DNA of 64,000 bases from Sphagnum magellanicum (GCA_021904315.1 CM038919.1:12579666-12643665), one strand, 5' to 3'; numbered from the stretch's first letter, positions 23,866 through 37,268 are shown. The notes: generated from the sequence alone by a model not told the origin. Numbers and translations: made by a program.

Positions 23866-26800
23866 TACACAAGCTCCTATTCAACAGCCTCTTTATATTT
23901 AACACTATAATCCGGGTTTAAAAAACACGGAGAGATAGGTGGGTGTATTGTGTGGAGTGGGTCTGAACTTGGGAATTGTGCAGATATCACAGACAAAGGA
24001 GTCCTCATGTAGTCCTCATGTCCATCAATCTTAACACGTGCTTGTCACCCAGTAGGAAGGCCAGATGTGGTACTTAAATGGTGGTTGCATATGTTCTTTC
24101 CTTTCACCTAGAAAGTCTTGTTGATGCATTCTTTCTTCTATTACTACAATTACTATTTTTCTTGTGAGAAACACCACCCTGAGAAATTTCCTAGAGTTTT
24201 AGGGCATCTTATAAGCTTTAATAACAAGGCATCACAAACAAGCTGGCCCTGCCAATAGATAAGATCTTCTTGTACATCGAGCTACTTTGTCCACACTCCA
24301 AACACCAAAAAAAATCCGTTCCAATCTAAAGAGTCTAAACTCTTACACCAAAGAAACCAGTTCACCTAATATGAAACAGTTATAATAAGATAAAACTTCC
24401 AATAGTTCGATCCAATGCTATAGTCCCTGTCCCTGTGGGGCGCCAGGGTCCAATAAAACAACAGGCACCTTACACTTACAAGAGGCCTCTCGCTCTTGTA
24501 CACATAAGGGTGCGACATGGTCTTCTCATCGTTGGCTTATCATCTCGTGATCTTCACTAATAGATTTAGATATCAACTCTTGATAGATATATTAGTACTA
24601 GTAGATATATTTATGAACTCTGGATAAATTCAGAGAATATAAAATAATAATATAATTGTTTCAATAAGATTAAATATATATATCTCCAAAACATTTTTAT
24701 AAAAAAATAGTAAAATTCAAAAAGGTTCCAAGAACATATGGTAAGAGTATTTTCCAAAATACTTTCAATGAAGAGTAATCAAAACTAGTACATGGGGAAT
24801 TTTTTGGAATCCTTTATTTGATCATCTATGGACCATTCAAAAATAAATAAAATCAGAAATAATTATCTTATTTTAAAAATAACTACTTCATTTTTTTATT
24901 AGCTCATTTAATAGCTACCTCCCACCTTTCCTAACAATTATCTCCATTTTATAATTATCTCATTCTTTTTCATTATCCATTTGAGCTCCGCACTATTACA
25001 CAATACTAATGTTGATCAATTATTTTTATTTTATATTTTATGTTTTCATATATTTATGTCAATTTGTTAAATTTAATTAAAATTAATATACATTTCATGA
25101 ACATGAAAAGACACATGTTAATTTTCCTTTTCAATTCAAGTTCCATGCAATAATATTCACTATTTTCACTTGAATGAAACTTAATGGAAGGGAATGACAA
25201 TTTTTTAATTCTTAGTCAACTCAGTCAAATGAAGTGAAAAAGAAAAAAATTTGCTAACAATCCCTCAGACAAAAATTCTGCTTTACAAAGCCCCACCCCT
25301 CCCCTTTTAGGATTAAAAAAATGGTTGAAGTCTTTACATATTGTTAAATAGCCTCGGGTGAACTAGCACCTACCTATTTTAGGGTTAGAGTTGGGATGGG
25401 TCTTTCAAGTTTTGCCTATATACTCAATTTGACGTCCAATGGGGGTTTGGTCTAGTGTTGTTCAGTTCTAGTTCTAATCTAATCAAAGCATTGAATATCT
25501 TCATAAGTTCATATTTGGGCAAGGCAATTGTCTATTAAGGTTTCAAATAGAAGGTCTTCTTCAAACTTCAGTCCAATCTCATGGCCAATTGATTTGTTTC
25601 ATATTCTTCAACTCTTTTAGGTTTGGAAGCATCCACAAGTGATTGGTAATTTTGGGGTTAACTCTTTGTAAGAAAACAAGCTTATAAAGATGCTATGTCT
25701 CAAGTTGAGCAATGGAAGGATATGAGCAACACTTGCAGGCACATAAACTTATTCAATTTCAATCTAATTTATGTAGAATCTTTTAAAAGATGCTTAGTGA
25801 GAACATCAACTATTGAGAAACTTTCTTTGTTCTCCTTCCACCAATTTAGTAGATTCAACTCAAATGTTTCGGTGATTGTAAAATTCAAAAGCATGCAAGT
25901 TCATCAAATAATTGTGTTTGAGATTATTTTAATTATAACCAAATGATTTCAAGAGACAAAATTTGTAATGTAATGGTTTTGATTCATGTAGCACTTGAGA
26001 ACAATAACTTTAATGTATGTGGTATGTAAATGGATGATGCCCATTATTAATCACCTATGTTCATGCATAAACTTATTGGCCACTAAACTTCAAATAATCA
26101 ATCAAAATTGTTGAAAAAATGGTTCATTAAAATCATATCTTACCATATTATGGGCCCACTTAACAAAATTGGATTGTGCATTAAGGGTTTAGGGTTTAAT
26201 GAATATTGAGGACTGAGAATCTAACTCACACAACTATAGAAAAGAGTTATTTAAGTGTGTGTAGCATGAAGAGTCACCACCATTGATCAAACACAAAAGT
26301 CCATGCCCATTTATCACCGTCATACATGGCTCCTAGAGGTTGAACAATCGAAAGGGATTAGCTTAATTATGATTAAACCAACTAGCTTATTGTGTTGATG
26401 TGACAAATCATCAATCGCACTTAACTTCATGAATTCAAACAAGTTTTTCAATGTACCATGCCCCAACCCATCACGACCATGAAGGCAATGAAAATGTTGT
26501 TTTAAGAATAACCAAAAAAAGCTCACAACATTTGCCTTTTTTTTAATCATAACACAAGTTTAAAATTCCCAAAATGGGAAATGTTTTTGCCACTAAAGGT
26601 CCACCATTTGAATTTGACATTAGAATGCAAGATGCTCCCACCATTCAAGGTCCATGATCTCAATATAGTAGGCGATAAATTACTTTGAAAAAAATTGGAA
26701 ACTAAAACGATTAAAATTTGATTATATTAATGGAGGCAATGCAAGCTAGATCTAAGATCAAGACAAGAAGTTGAATGTTTGGCATGCTTGTCATATTGTT

Positions 26801-27312
26801 ACAAAACCAAGTATATGAAATTACATAGTCATGAAAAAGGGACAAGGTAGGGGTTTTACACAAAAAATAAGAAGATGCATTTGTCTTATATGTGAAGAAG
26901 ATACAATTGATTGGGCACCCCTTAATGCTCATGCAAATAAAACTTAAGGTGGTTAAAATTACATAGGAAAAAATTACTCCTTTCAAGAATGGCATTTTGA
27001 GTTGGGAGGGTTGAGATGGTTTTAAAAAGCACAATCTTGACCTATCCTTGAGAGTCATGCAACATTTGGAGGTTGGTCATCCTAAGAGTTTGTGCCCAAA
27101 AAATGTTGCATCATTTTACATAAACCTAATAGAGGCTTAAAATGCACAAGACTATCAACCAAATAAGATTTGAAATTGTGATGAATCAAGAGCACAAGTT
27201 AGGAGAAGTGGAATGCATAAGTTCTTGCATGGACAAGCTCCAAATCTATGCATTCGATTACACTAGATGAGTGAAAATGGGTATTTATGTTGTCTTGCAT
27301 CAACATAGTAGG
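23866..27312. other. Inverted-repeat spacer, left part; no recognised gene
   Basis: AT-rich DNA between the arms. A telomere-like phrase gggtttagggttt lies at about 26187. Minus-strand open frames at 26320-26550 and 26711-27058 are short, low in complexity and match no family I know. Confidence 0.5.
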
Positions 27313-28294
27313 TGACGCACCCCCAACTCCTCAAGGGACTCAAATGTGAGCCCAAGTATAAAGCAGCGGAATAAGGAGGAGTTGGAGCACGCTCCCTAGC
27401 TCACAACCCTTTGATGGGTAGAGGGGCGGGTTGGAGCTCCGGGATGGGACTAGGAAGAGTTGACAAGCTTTAGTCACTCACACAGGCCTGCACACAACCC
27501 ACACAAAGTGGTTAGTGCAAAGTTAGAGCACACTTGGTGCTAGGACGAGCCACGGGCAACACGGACACACAAGATTCACCACGGCCCGGACTTGGGGGAA
27601 GCCACCACCTTCCCCCTTATAGTATACTCTGCAGCTCTCCACGGAGGCTACATCCAAATGGCTATTTTTCCCGAGACTCCCGAGTGGGAGTCCCGAAATC
27701 GCGCCAAATGGGACTCCCGGGACTTTGGAGCCCCATAACTTTGCGAGCAGACCTCAGATCGCGATGCGGTCTGAAGCAAAGTTGTAGGTCTCGTCGAGAC
27801 CTTTCTAACGGTATGTCGCACGTTCTCTGCAGCCAAGTATTTCGGGTCGATTCTCGACTTTTAGTCGTCGGGAGTCAAAACTGGCAGACTCCCGGGAATT
27901 CGACTCCCAACCCTTCTTTTGGCCATAACTTGTGTTTTAGATGTCCAAATGAGCAATGCGAGCCCATTTTAGATATCTAAGCTTCAAGAGCTTTCCAATG
28001 ATATAAAGAACGCCACAATCCATTGAGGTTTGACCCCTGCAATCGCTCTCTGAAGTTTCGGGAGTCCACCGGGACTCCATCTCCCAAAGTGGGAGTTTGC
28101 CTTGGGAGTGTGAGGGTTCACTCGCTCACACTTTCTAACACTTTCTCACACTCCCTAGCACTTTCTTGCACTCCCGGGAGTGTGTGATGTGACTCCCGGG
28201 CTTCCTCTTGGCTTAACTCCCGGGCTTCCTCTTTGGCCCGCACCCTTGTAATTCCCTTTGCCTTGGTCACGAGCCCAAAGCTAGGGTTGCGACA
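27313..28294 (-). mobile_element. Solo LTR, copy C (TGTCGCAACCC family)
   Basis: A 982-bp copy in inverse orientation: on the plus strand it starts TGACGCAC and ends GGGTTGCGACA. It is flanked by a perfect five-base duplication GTAGG (27308-27312 and 28295-28299). It shares internal blocks with copies A and B, and carries an additional segment rich in cactcccgggagtg-type phrases towards its TGTCGC end. It lies in the spacer of the inverted duplication. No internal retrotransposon genes are seen. Confidence 0.88.
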
Positions 28295-28299
28295 GTAGG

Positions 28300-30889
28300 G
28301 GAGTCATTTCCAAATTTTTACATCTTTAGAGGTGTGAAACCAAAGTCACAATGGCTATGTAGCTTAAAGTATGCATGACTACCATTATATTTGAGAAGTG
28401 GATTTCACATTTCATCACATCTATTCAAGTACATGGAGGTAACCTGAATATAATTAATCATCACTTATTAGTTTTAGATGGCCACAATTCACGTGTTACT
28501 ATAGATGTTATGCATAATTATCATAATCCTTCAATAAAAAATAGAACATTTTTTGGTTCCCAAAAGTTAAGGGAAAACATCTAAATCCTACCCTTACTAA
28601 ACATTATTTGAGCTTCTGGTCCGTTTTGGTACAAAGGCCACTTTAGTGAGTTGTTGCCATGTAGTCCACTAAAGTCTTCCCCCTTTGTAAAACTTGTCCT
28701 TATTTCCAAAAAGTTGATTTCTTGATATTAAGAACTTTGGTATGCCTTCTTCAAGCTAAATTTCACCTTTTAAAAGTATTTTTGTTCAACTTAATAATTA
28801 TAAACAAATCTGGCAAACACACACCAAAGTTCACTCTCCTAACTTTTTTTTTTTGTTTTTGTTTTACTTACAAGATAGAAAACAAATACATTCTTGAGAA
28901 CACGGATTTTCCACCCAACTACAAACATGGGAGGGTCTATCCTCTTGGTACCTATTTCATCAAAACTTTCACAAGTTTCTTTTTTTAAAAAAAAAAATCC
29001 AAAAAATGATCCTTTTTTTCTCACTCTTGATTTTTAATGTTCCTCACGTTTTTCCCCATGCTTCTCTAGTACAATATTGACAACTTTTTAATTTTATACA
29101 AAATTTACAACTTACACTTCCTAAGTCTCACCATTACATTTTTGCCCATGCTCCCATCATGTTTATCCATTTGTACCCTACAATTTGCGAAAGATTGTTA
29201 CAATAAAGCAAGATAGGTGGGATAGGATTTGATTATTTTGCCCTTTCACACTCAACCATGATTTGTAGCCTTTTGATTTTGCTTATTTCAAACCATTCAA
29301 AATGACATTCAAAGCTTTATGTGGATGTGTGGACTTTAGCAAACAAGGGAAAATGTGTTGGAAAAGAAAACTTGGCACAATGAGTGTTTCTAGCCTTGAG
29401 AAAAACATTAAATCAACATAACATATGCAAGGGCTTTAAGGGAATTGGGATTTAACTTCTCACCATACTTGCTATGGCTAATAAGATGCATCCTAATGAG
29501 TCTTTTGTGAAGTAGAAACACCTTATGCAAAGTTCAATCAACTTGATTTACACATCAAAGAGGTTTAGGTGAATTGATTATAGTTGGGGAAAACATTTAC
29601 CTTATGTAAATTTCAATGCTTTTGAATGTGAAGCACCTTGTGAAGGTTTTGTTTTAAGGTCTTATGACAATCAAATAATTCGTAGATGAAGGTGGTCCTT
29701 GTAGATTAGATCGTTTTTGGCATTGTGGCCACCACTACAAATTAGTAGCCATGTTTTTTTTCTTTTTTTTTTCTCTACCAAAGGGCCCTTGCAAACCCAC
29801 ATGTTGCATTTCAACAAAAGAACCATTATCAGATTACTGAAATCTATTATGATGATTTTTAATCTTTACATTTGTGCATTTGAATAGAAATTAGCTCATA
29901 GGGAAGCAACAACTAGAGAATACAAACATTGAAAAGAAAAGATAGTAGTGTCAAAGGATTGAAAGGCTGCTAAAAGAATTGAGAAGGAGCTATCCAAGTG
30001 TGCAATGCTAGACAAAAAGGTTTCAAAGAAATTGTTTGATGAAAGGTGGTCCACCAAATGTTGTGTTGAGCAAGGTAATGCACTCCCATGTTGCAATTAA
30101 AACTAATGATCCTTTACCAATGAATGCCTATTGAGCCCCCTTCTACAGAATCATGCCATCAATTTGCAAGTTTAGCATGGCAATAACAATTGAAAAACAC
30201 AAAAAGGCAAAGAGATGGGACACATTGTGCTAGTTTAACCATAGTCCACAAATCATCTCCAAGCTCCCCTCTAGTGGAATGAGATTGTTCAAGAAGTTGT
30301 TGCAAGAAGCTCCAATGTTCGTTAGAAGTTTAGTAGGAGGTCAATAGGAGGTTGGAATGAGAAAAGTGTGAGTGATTAGTGGGATGTAGCACACGATTAA
30401 GTGGCACAAGTTTGATTATTAGTAGTCAGTTTACAAGTCATGCGCTAAGATTTTTACAACTTTATACGCACAACAAAATTTGGACACATTTAGAACTTCT
30501 CTTGCATAGTTTTGCAAGACATCTCTCACATTATTCATTATTCAAGTTAGTGCTACTTTGTCCTCATGATGACCTGCCATATATCAAGGATTTATTATGA
30601 GTTCATATAAGGATGGCCCAGATTAAAAGTATAGATTAAAAGTATAATCCAATTCTATTATGTATGAGGCTCCTAAATAATCATATTAGGTGCCTAAGCT
30701 TCCAGACTTTGAAATTCTTAAAAAAACTTTATGGATACATAGACAAATTTGATTGCACTTTTGTTTTGCTACTCATGCATTTGGTAATCCAATGAATTTT
30801 TTTTCATCCTAACCCTCTTTCAATTATGGGCTCTGTAAACAAACTGTCCATTTTTGGACCACATACCCTTCCAAAGAGCAAAAGCTTAA
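28300..30889. other. Inverted-repeat spacer, right part; no recognised gene
   Basis: AT-rich. Only short open frames without recognisable domains. Confidence 0.5.
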
Positions 30890-31165
30890 ATCGAAACCAG
30901 TGTTGTGCTGGTTTCTGGTTTTGTTATTAGTCCCAGTTCTGGTTTGTTTGAAAATTCAAGCCAAAGAACCACTGGTTCTGGTTTTTTGGAAGAAAAAAAC
31001 CAGAATGAAAGAACCACTGGTTCCTGCCATCTCAGAAACTCAAAGACCTAGGATTTTCTTGAAAGAACCAGCAAAGAACCACAGCTTTATTGGGGTGGTT
31101 CTTTCAATACTTTTCTTGCAAGTGATGGTTATTTATCAGAACCAGTTCTCTGACTTTCTGAGAGC
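30890..31165. repeat. Low-complexity GGTTCTGG / AAAGAACCA repeat block at inner edge of right arm
   Basis: Repeated phrases aaagaaccactggttc and its near-inverse ctggttttt give local inverted and direct repeats (about 30970-31030). The 108-residue open frame here follows the repeat and is unlikely to be a gene. Related phrases occur near 47550-47580 and 63200-63300. Confidence 0.5.
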
Positions 31166-32301
31166 AACCGCTTATGGTGCAGAATTTATTATGATCAATG
31201 AAATTGCTGGATTTGCTCTTCCCTGAAATTTTTGTTCTTAGTTATCTTCAGTGAACTAACAATTCAATTCAATGTGTTGGCTAATAGGTTTTGGTGTTTG
31301 TGAAAATTTTAAAGGATGAATTGAAATCATCAAAATGGATCATCATTTTTAATGTTTTAGCAAAATAGGGTTATGTGTATGTGTTTGAAAATTTTCTTTC
31401 AAGCCAATGAGATTACTGAATTTGGTTGTTTGAATTTGTTTTCTTAGTTATCTTGTGTGAACTAACAATTCCATGTGTAATATTTATTTACAAACAAAGT
31501 TTTAGATTGTTACTTGTGCACTTGTTTCTATGGTTTGGGGGGGGCGGCGGGGCGGCGGGCTTTGCAATCAAACTGACACTCATGCGTACAAAGCTGTTCA
31601 AAAAATGACATCATCTCAGGAACGTGTTCACAAAAGTGATGTCATCCCTAGGAAGATTTAGCCAAATCTAGCTGTAAACTATAAATAAGTACAAATCTTT
31701 AATCATCATTTCTATATTTTTGGCTACACACTGAAAACCAAATATCCAAATATAAAGACTTTTTCTTAATTTTTTCTCATTTTGTAACGATTGAAAACCT
31801 CCAAAATCACATCATTTTATTTCTTTGATTTTAATTTCTCTTTTTGACCAAAAAAATTTTGCCAGTGAAAAAGAAAGGTTATCAGTAACCAGACTTCATG
31901 AAAGGTGGAAGATATATTTGTTGCAATCAACATTAATGCTAAACTCATGCTACTAATGTCGGTAGATGCCTAATTACTACCACATGAAAACAACTCATGA
32001 GTTGTGAATTCAAGCCCTCTTATTTTTTCCTCACTACTGGCGATTGAGAACCTACAAAATCATTTCTTTTTCGAATTCTTAGTTTTCAATTTCGATTTCT
32101 GGCGAAATTCCGCCCGTGAAAAAAAAAAAAAAAGGCGCTGCCCAACGTGTGTGCCCGAAGGAAAACGGTCCAGCAGCTTCCTAAGCTGCGTCGCACGCGC
32201 GACCTTTCCGCTCTTCTTCCTCAACCAAGACTCTTGTCTGCGGAGTTAAAAAAAAAAGGGAAGCTGCCGGCGATGGTGGCCAGCTCCCGTCCCATCGGCT
32301 C

Positions 32302-32308
32302 TATAAAA
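32302..32308 (+). promoter_or_regulatory. TATA box of right GST copy
   Basis: TATAAAA in the same context as in the left arm, 228 bp upstream of the ATG at 32536. Confidence 0.6.
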
Positions 32309-32535
32309 TCTCGCTCAGTTTCATTCTCCGACATCGCCCTCCTTTTGTGCCTTCTTTTCCGTTGCTGTCGAGCTTTTCGACCTCCAGCTCCTCTGCTAAG
32401 CTCTATTGAATATATTTTGCATACTCTTCCTGCTCTTCTTCTCACCTCCAATTTCCATATTCGACGTTTTGGATCACCTGTTTTTGTATTCTTTTCAGTT
32501 TTCTGGGGCTTACTGTTGAGGAAAAACTTGAACCC

Positions 32536-33749
32536 ATGGCGTCCCTTAAGGTTTACGGAAAGGCCTACTCCGCCAACGTCACCAGAGTGCTCACCACTCT
32601 TGCTGAGAAGAACGTGGACGACTACCAGATGGTCCCCATTGATCTGCTCACCGGCGCGAACAAGACACCCGAGTACCTCAAGTTGCAGGTACTGGCCGCT
32701 TCCCCACCTTCTTTGTTCCATCTCTTTTGTCCTCTGGAACACTTTGAAGTTTACTATTCTTCTTGGGGAGTGGTGCTTTGCTTTTGTAGTACCAGAGCTA
32801 TGATCATCTTCTTCCGGAAGAACCATCTTGAACTCAGCTAGGAATTTGAGGATCTCATGCGTAAGTTAGACTGTGGTACAGTAACTGAGCGCCAGGTCAT
32901 GGTCTTTTCTGGACGGCTTGAATTGGTAAGGCCCAGAGCTGCATATGGGTCAAGATCAGCTGTGAGGGCGTTGAGCTCTGGTGATGAATGATTGCGGATG
33001 CTGCATTTCCAGGTTCTTTGCGATCATGTTGTGAAGCTTAAGAAAATTTGTTTGATTGTGTTTTACAGCCTTTCGGACTGATTCCCGCCTTCCAGGATGG
33101 AGATTTTACCCTCTACGGTGAGCACTAATTACTATTTCCACTAGTCTTCGGATTTCAAGGAAACGCGTATGTAGTTGGTTGCAGTGCTGCAGCAGGGAAA
33201 TTGGATTCTTCTTCGATACAAATCTTCTTCTTCTTCTTCCTCCGGTTTCTTCAATTTGATGTACTGATGTTCTGTTCTTCCGCTGATGTTTACCATCACA
33301 GAGTCGCGTGCCATCGCAAGATACATTAGCGACAAGTACCAGGGACAGGGAACTGCGTTGTTCGGCAAGACAGAGCGCGAGAAGGCTCTAGTGAACCAAT
33401 GGCTAGAAGTGGAATCTCAGAACTACAATCCTTGCGCGGGGAAGATTGTGTTTGAATGCGTTTTCGCGCAAATCTTGCAAGGGAGACCCACCAACGAAGC
33501 AGTCGTGAAGGAGCAGCTGGAGAAGCTTGAGAAGATACTGGACGTCTATGAAGCCCAGCTCACCCGTCACAAGTACTTGGCAGGCGATTTCTTCAGCTTG
33601 GCTGATCTTGCTCACATTCCTGTCACCAATAACCTCATCAATGTTGCCAAGAAGGGCGAGCTCTTCACCTCCAGGAAGCATCTCAATGCTTGGTGGGAGG
33701 ATATCTCTTCCCGCCCTTCATGGCAGAAGGTTCTTCAGATCATAGAGGC

Positions 33750-33780
<31 letters not shown>

Positions 33781-33783
33781 TAA
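32536..33783 (+). CDS. GSTF-like: Phi-class glutathione S-transferase, right copy, three exons
   Basis: Twin of the left-arm GST. Exons 32536-32688, 33069-33117 and 33302-33783, with the same splice sites and phases (0 after exon 1, 1 after exon 2), encode 227 residues. Catalytic Ser12, the PFGLIPAF glutathione-site loop and the ESRAIARY helix are all intact. It ends with nine Gln encoded by CAG, then Lys and TAA. I count two base differences from the left copy in exon 1, both silent. Exon 3 has two, one silent and one giving Glu216 in place of Gln. The promoter with TATA box is also conserved, so both copies look expressible. They are transcribed away from each other, about 10 kb apart start to start. 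Role by family: detoxification and peroxide or ligand handling in the cytosol; the substrate cannot be told from sequence. Confidence 0.93.
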
Positions 33784-34076
33784 TTGTTTTTGGGAATCTC
33801 AGAGGCTCTGAAGAATGCAATGATGTCATCAAATGTGATCTGATGATTGTCTTTGACTTCAGAAGAATGCAATGAATATGCAACCCTAAAACCTAAACGT
33901 GGGTCTTCTTCTTCTTCTTCTTCTTCACACATGATGTTTGAAGAAAGGAAGAATTGGGTGTGGTGAACTTGTATGTAGCCACCTTGACACCTGCTTTGCA
34001 CATGTCAAAGTCTCCTGTTCTGAAGTGAACTATTTCAGACTTTTTGACAGATTTTGTTCTACAAAATTCTGGACTC

Positions 34077-34082
34077 AATAAA
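34077..34082 (+). terminator. Candidate polyadenylation signal, right GST
   Basis: AATAAA 294 bp after the stop codon. The equivalent left-arm position reads CATAAA, so the two copies may use different 3' ends. Plant poly(A) signals are degenerate, so this is tentative. Confidence 0.35.
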
Positions 34083-37000
34083 ATTGTGTTGGTGGTGGAA
34101 ATCACTGGTTTCTGCAACATCATCATGCTTCTTCTAGCTCAATGACTTTGTCTTGCAAGAATCTGTATGGGTTTTGAATCTGATTATATGCAATGCAATG
34201 CTATGCTCGTTGTGCAATATTATCTGACAGGACTTTTTTCTTGCAAAGATTACTTTGTGTGGGTTTTGAGTCAATTATATGCATATTTGCTGCTTGTGCC
34301 AAGATCAGGACTTTTGTCATGTGAAAATTAGAATGGGTTTTCAATACATCTGCTCTAGTCCAAGTCTGTAATATCAGGATTTTATTCAAAGGCGGAATAT
34401 TAGTGCACACTCTCAGTTTAGAAAATGGCATTGTGGTCTGGAAAGCCAGCTTGCACAAAACTTGTGCTGCTTTGGGTTGTGCTTTGATTTTGGCACACCT
34501 GATTTGCAACTTCAATGTTTGAGAACTTGCAATCACAATCTACACAACAGTGTCTTACCACTACCTAGGGTAGATAGGCTGGTCATCGAATACTGAAGGA
34601 CTCCGAATGGTGTGGTGCGCTGGTCATGGTCTTTTTGGACATGGTGCCTGAAGAGAAGTTGTGGCCCATCTCCGGTTGCACCTGCAGCCATTTAGATCGC
34701 AGCATTTGGATGAGAGACCAGGAAAATATGCCCCCACCCTCTATGCATATAATTGATTCAAAACTTGCACAGGTCCACTTGCCCGAATTTATAAAAAAAA
34801 AACACTTTGTTGCCTTATGAGCAAGCATGTCAGCACGTTATGAATGTTCCGCAAGCATTTGACAAATGTCACAGATCTGACCCTTGTTTAAATTGGATGA
34901 AAATGAAACCTGGTTGGTTCTTATGTAAAAAAGTTTGTCAAACACAATCGGCCTAGGTCTTTTTAGAAGAAAAGGTAAAGAAATTGATGGCCATGGGTAA
35001 TCTGGTATTTGTGTAACCCTAAAGTTGTAAACAACACCCCCATGTTAGGGTTTTGGGCTTGGCTTTCTAGTCATAGTAGTGTAATGACAATCTTCTAGCT
35101 GCCTCTCTCACCTTTGTGCTCCATGTGTTTGTTGTCCGAGTTCTTCCTCATTGGTTGTAGCTAGGTACAGGTGCTGCACTTCAATTCTGTAGGCATTGCT
35201 AGCACATTAGAAGGAATCTTGTCTTTTGCAATCAAGGCATCAATGACTACAAACCCTAAATGACTGTTTAAATGAGGTGTCAACGACGACAACCATAATC
35301 TTTAACAATTCATCCTATCTGGAAAAGGCTCTAGTCATAAATTAGTTATCAATATGACTAATGGATGATAATTTAGTAATAGAACATAGGAGCTTGTTCT
35401 TTTGTTTTTTTTTTCATCCATATATTATCCACAATGATGGACACAATGACCCAAAGGTCTAATGTCGTTTTTCATCAAGATAGGGAACAATTACACTGTA
35501 TGTATGATTACAAAGCAACTATGCAAAATGATCTGGATAGAATACAATCAAGACAACGAACAATTACATTGTATTTATGATTAAAAATTGACTGTGCAGA
35601 TTGATTTGGATAGAATACATTCAATGATGTGCAATTTTATGGCTATGTATTCCATGGCATAATGCAAATATTTTAAAAGGTATTTTATGTGAATAACTCT
35701 CCATTTTAATGATAGCACGATGACTAAACAATGACAATCCATCACTTCACTAATTACACAATGACTATGTTTTGTTGACGTGGATTATATGTTCTGACTT
35801 ATGAATGAATTCGTAATGATTAGTCTAATTGGCAAATGTATTGGGGTGAATAGTTGTCATATTCATTCCAATGTTGCTATTTTATCAACAATACTCATCA
35901 CTAATAGGAATGTATTACCAATTTACAGAATGTTTGCTTATTCAATAGAATGAAAATTATTTGCCAAGGTATGTGGAAACTTTCATTCCAATTTCAGGCC
36001 TTTAAAGATGGGCAAATAATGGTTAAATCTTCCTTCGTCATATTATCATTTTGGTTGCATCGAAACAATCCATCTTAGAAACTACAAGCTAATTGTATAA
36101 CAAACAAATGGACCAACATGCATGCTACCATGAATGAGTGCCTTTGTGATAATACATATTCTAAAGTTCATTTACATTTTAACCCAACATATTCTTTTGG
36201 TAACAATAATATTAACAATGATGGATGCATTTATAATCCCTGTTAAACTTTTGATGGGAATTACCCTTCCAATGAATGTCCAGCCTAGTCATTTTTATAG
36301 TGTGTTTATGATGGTGAATACATTGTGAAAATACATAAATTTCTATTATGCTCTAGCCAAATTGGTTTAATAGTTACATTCAAACATCGTACTTCTATGG
36401 AATGGGAGCACATTGAAAATCACTAACATATGTGTTCCATGATGATGTCACTTTTGTTCACGTTTGAAGGCATAGAAAAATGGGTGACATGTCATAATCT
36501 TCTACATAAGACAATTATGATGTATATTCTCCCAAGATACAAATGATATATCATTAAAAAGGTTTTCTTGTTCCATTGATGTCCCCAAAAAATTTCTATG
36601 ATATCTCCATCATGTTCCATATTGAAAACCCTTAAACTTCACAAGTGAACTTTACCACAACCCATCAACAAGTAATAGTTTACAAATTGGAAAAAAAATC
36701 ATGCGACTATCTTATGGCTATCTAGACTTACACAAAAAAAATAAAATCCCTATCCTCCTGGAGACAATCAATTGAATATTTGTAGGGCTTTCAATATAGA
36801 TGTGCAATACCCACATGTAATTGATATTTCCATGACCATCCATATGTAAGGGGGAACAAAACACCCTAAGTGAAATCAAAAACAAAAAAATCACTAATTT
36901 GAAAAAACTACATGAAAAAAAAATGAGGTGTGTTTTTTACCTCTTACTTTGGTCTATGCTTGTGAGTTTTTCTTCACTTTCTTTGAGAAAAAAGAAAAAA

Positions 37001-37268
37001 AGAAGTGCATTGTGGCATATATATGCAAATACCAAATCCCTTCCAAAATCCATATTAGATCTAATTTTGATTAAGCTTAAAAGGTGCAAAAAATCATAAA
37101 TATTTGTTATTTCCAAAACCCAAAATTCTAAAACCCTAATGTTAAACATAAATAATTACTAAATCTAATTCACATTGCTTAAGTACATCATTAAAACAAG
37201 CAAATCAAATTATTTCATCTAGGTTCCCCATGTGTACAATATGTATTAAATGTGTTGATTTTGTAATA

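Larger units (their letters stand above)
31170..36624. repeat. Right arm of the large inverted duplication
   Basis: Inverse copy of 19182-23865, containing the second GST gene. It is longer than the left arm because of about 0.8 kb present only here (about 35590-36393). The extra segment adjoins a diverged tandem unit of about 75 bp (gtattctatcc-aatc-t), visible at about 35510-35640. The outer edge at 36621-36624 is as sharp as in the left arm. Confidence 0.9.

Noticed and set aside
27534..27980. Open frame of 148 codons
   Set aside because: It lies wholly inside solo LTR copy C; similar frames occur in copies A and B and follow the repeat sequence.
30900..31226. Open frame of 108 codons with a hydrophobic start
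   Set aside because: Encoded by the GGTTCTGG low-complexity repeat; no domain.
32147..32803. 218-codon open frame overlapping GST exon 1 (right arm) and antisense frames 32221-32826 and 22201-22707
   Set aside because: Shadow frames across the GST promoter, exon 1 and intron 1; the exon frame and splice sites define the gene instead.
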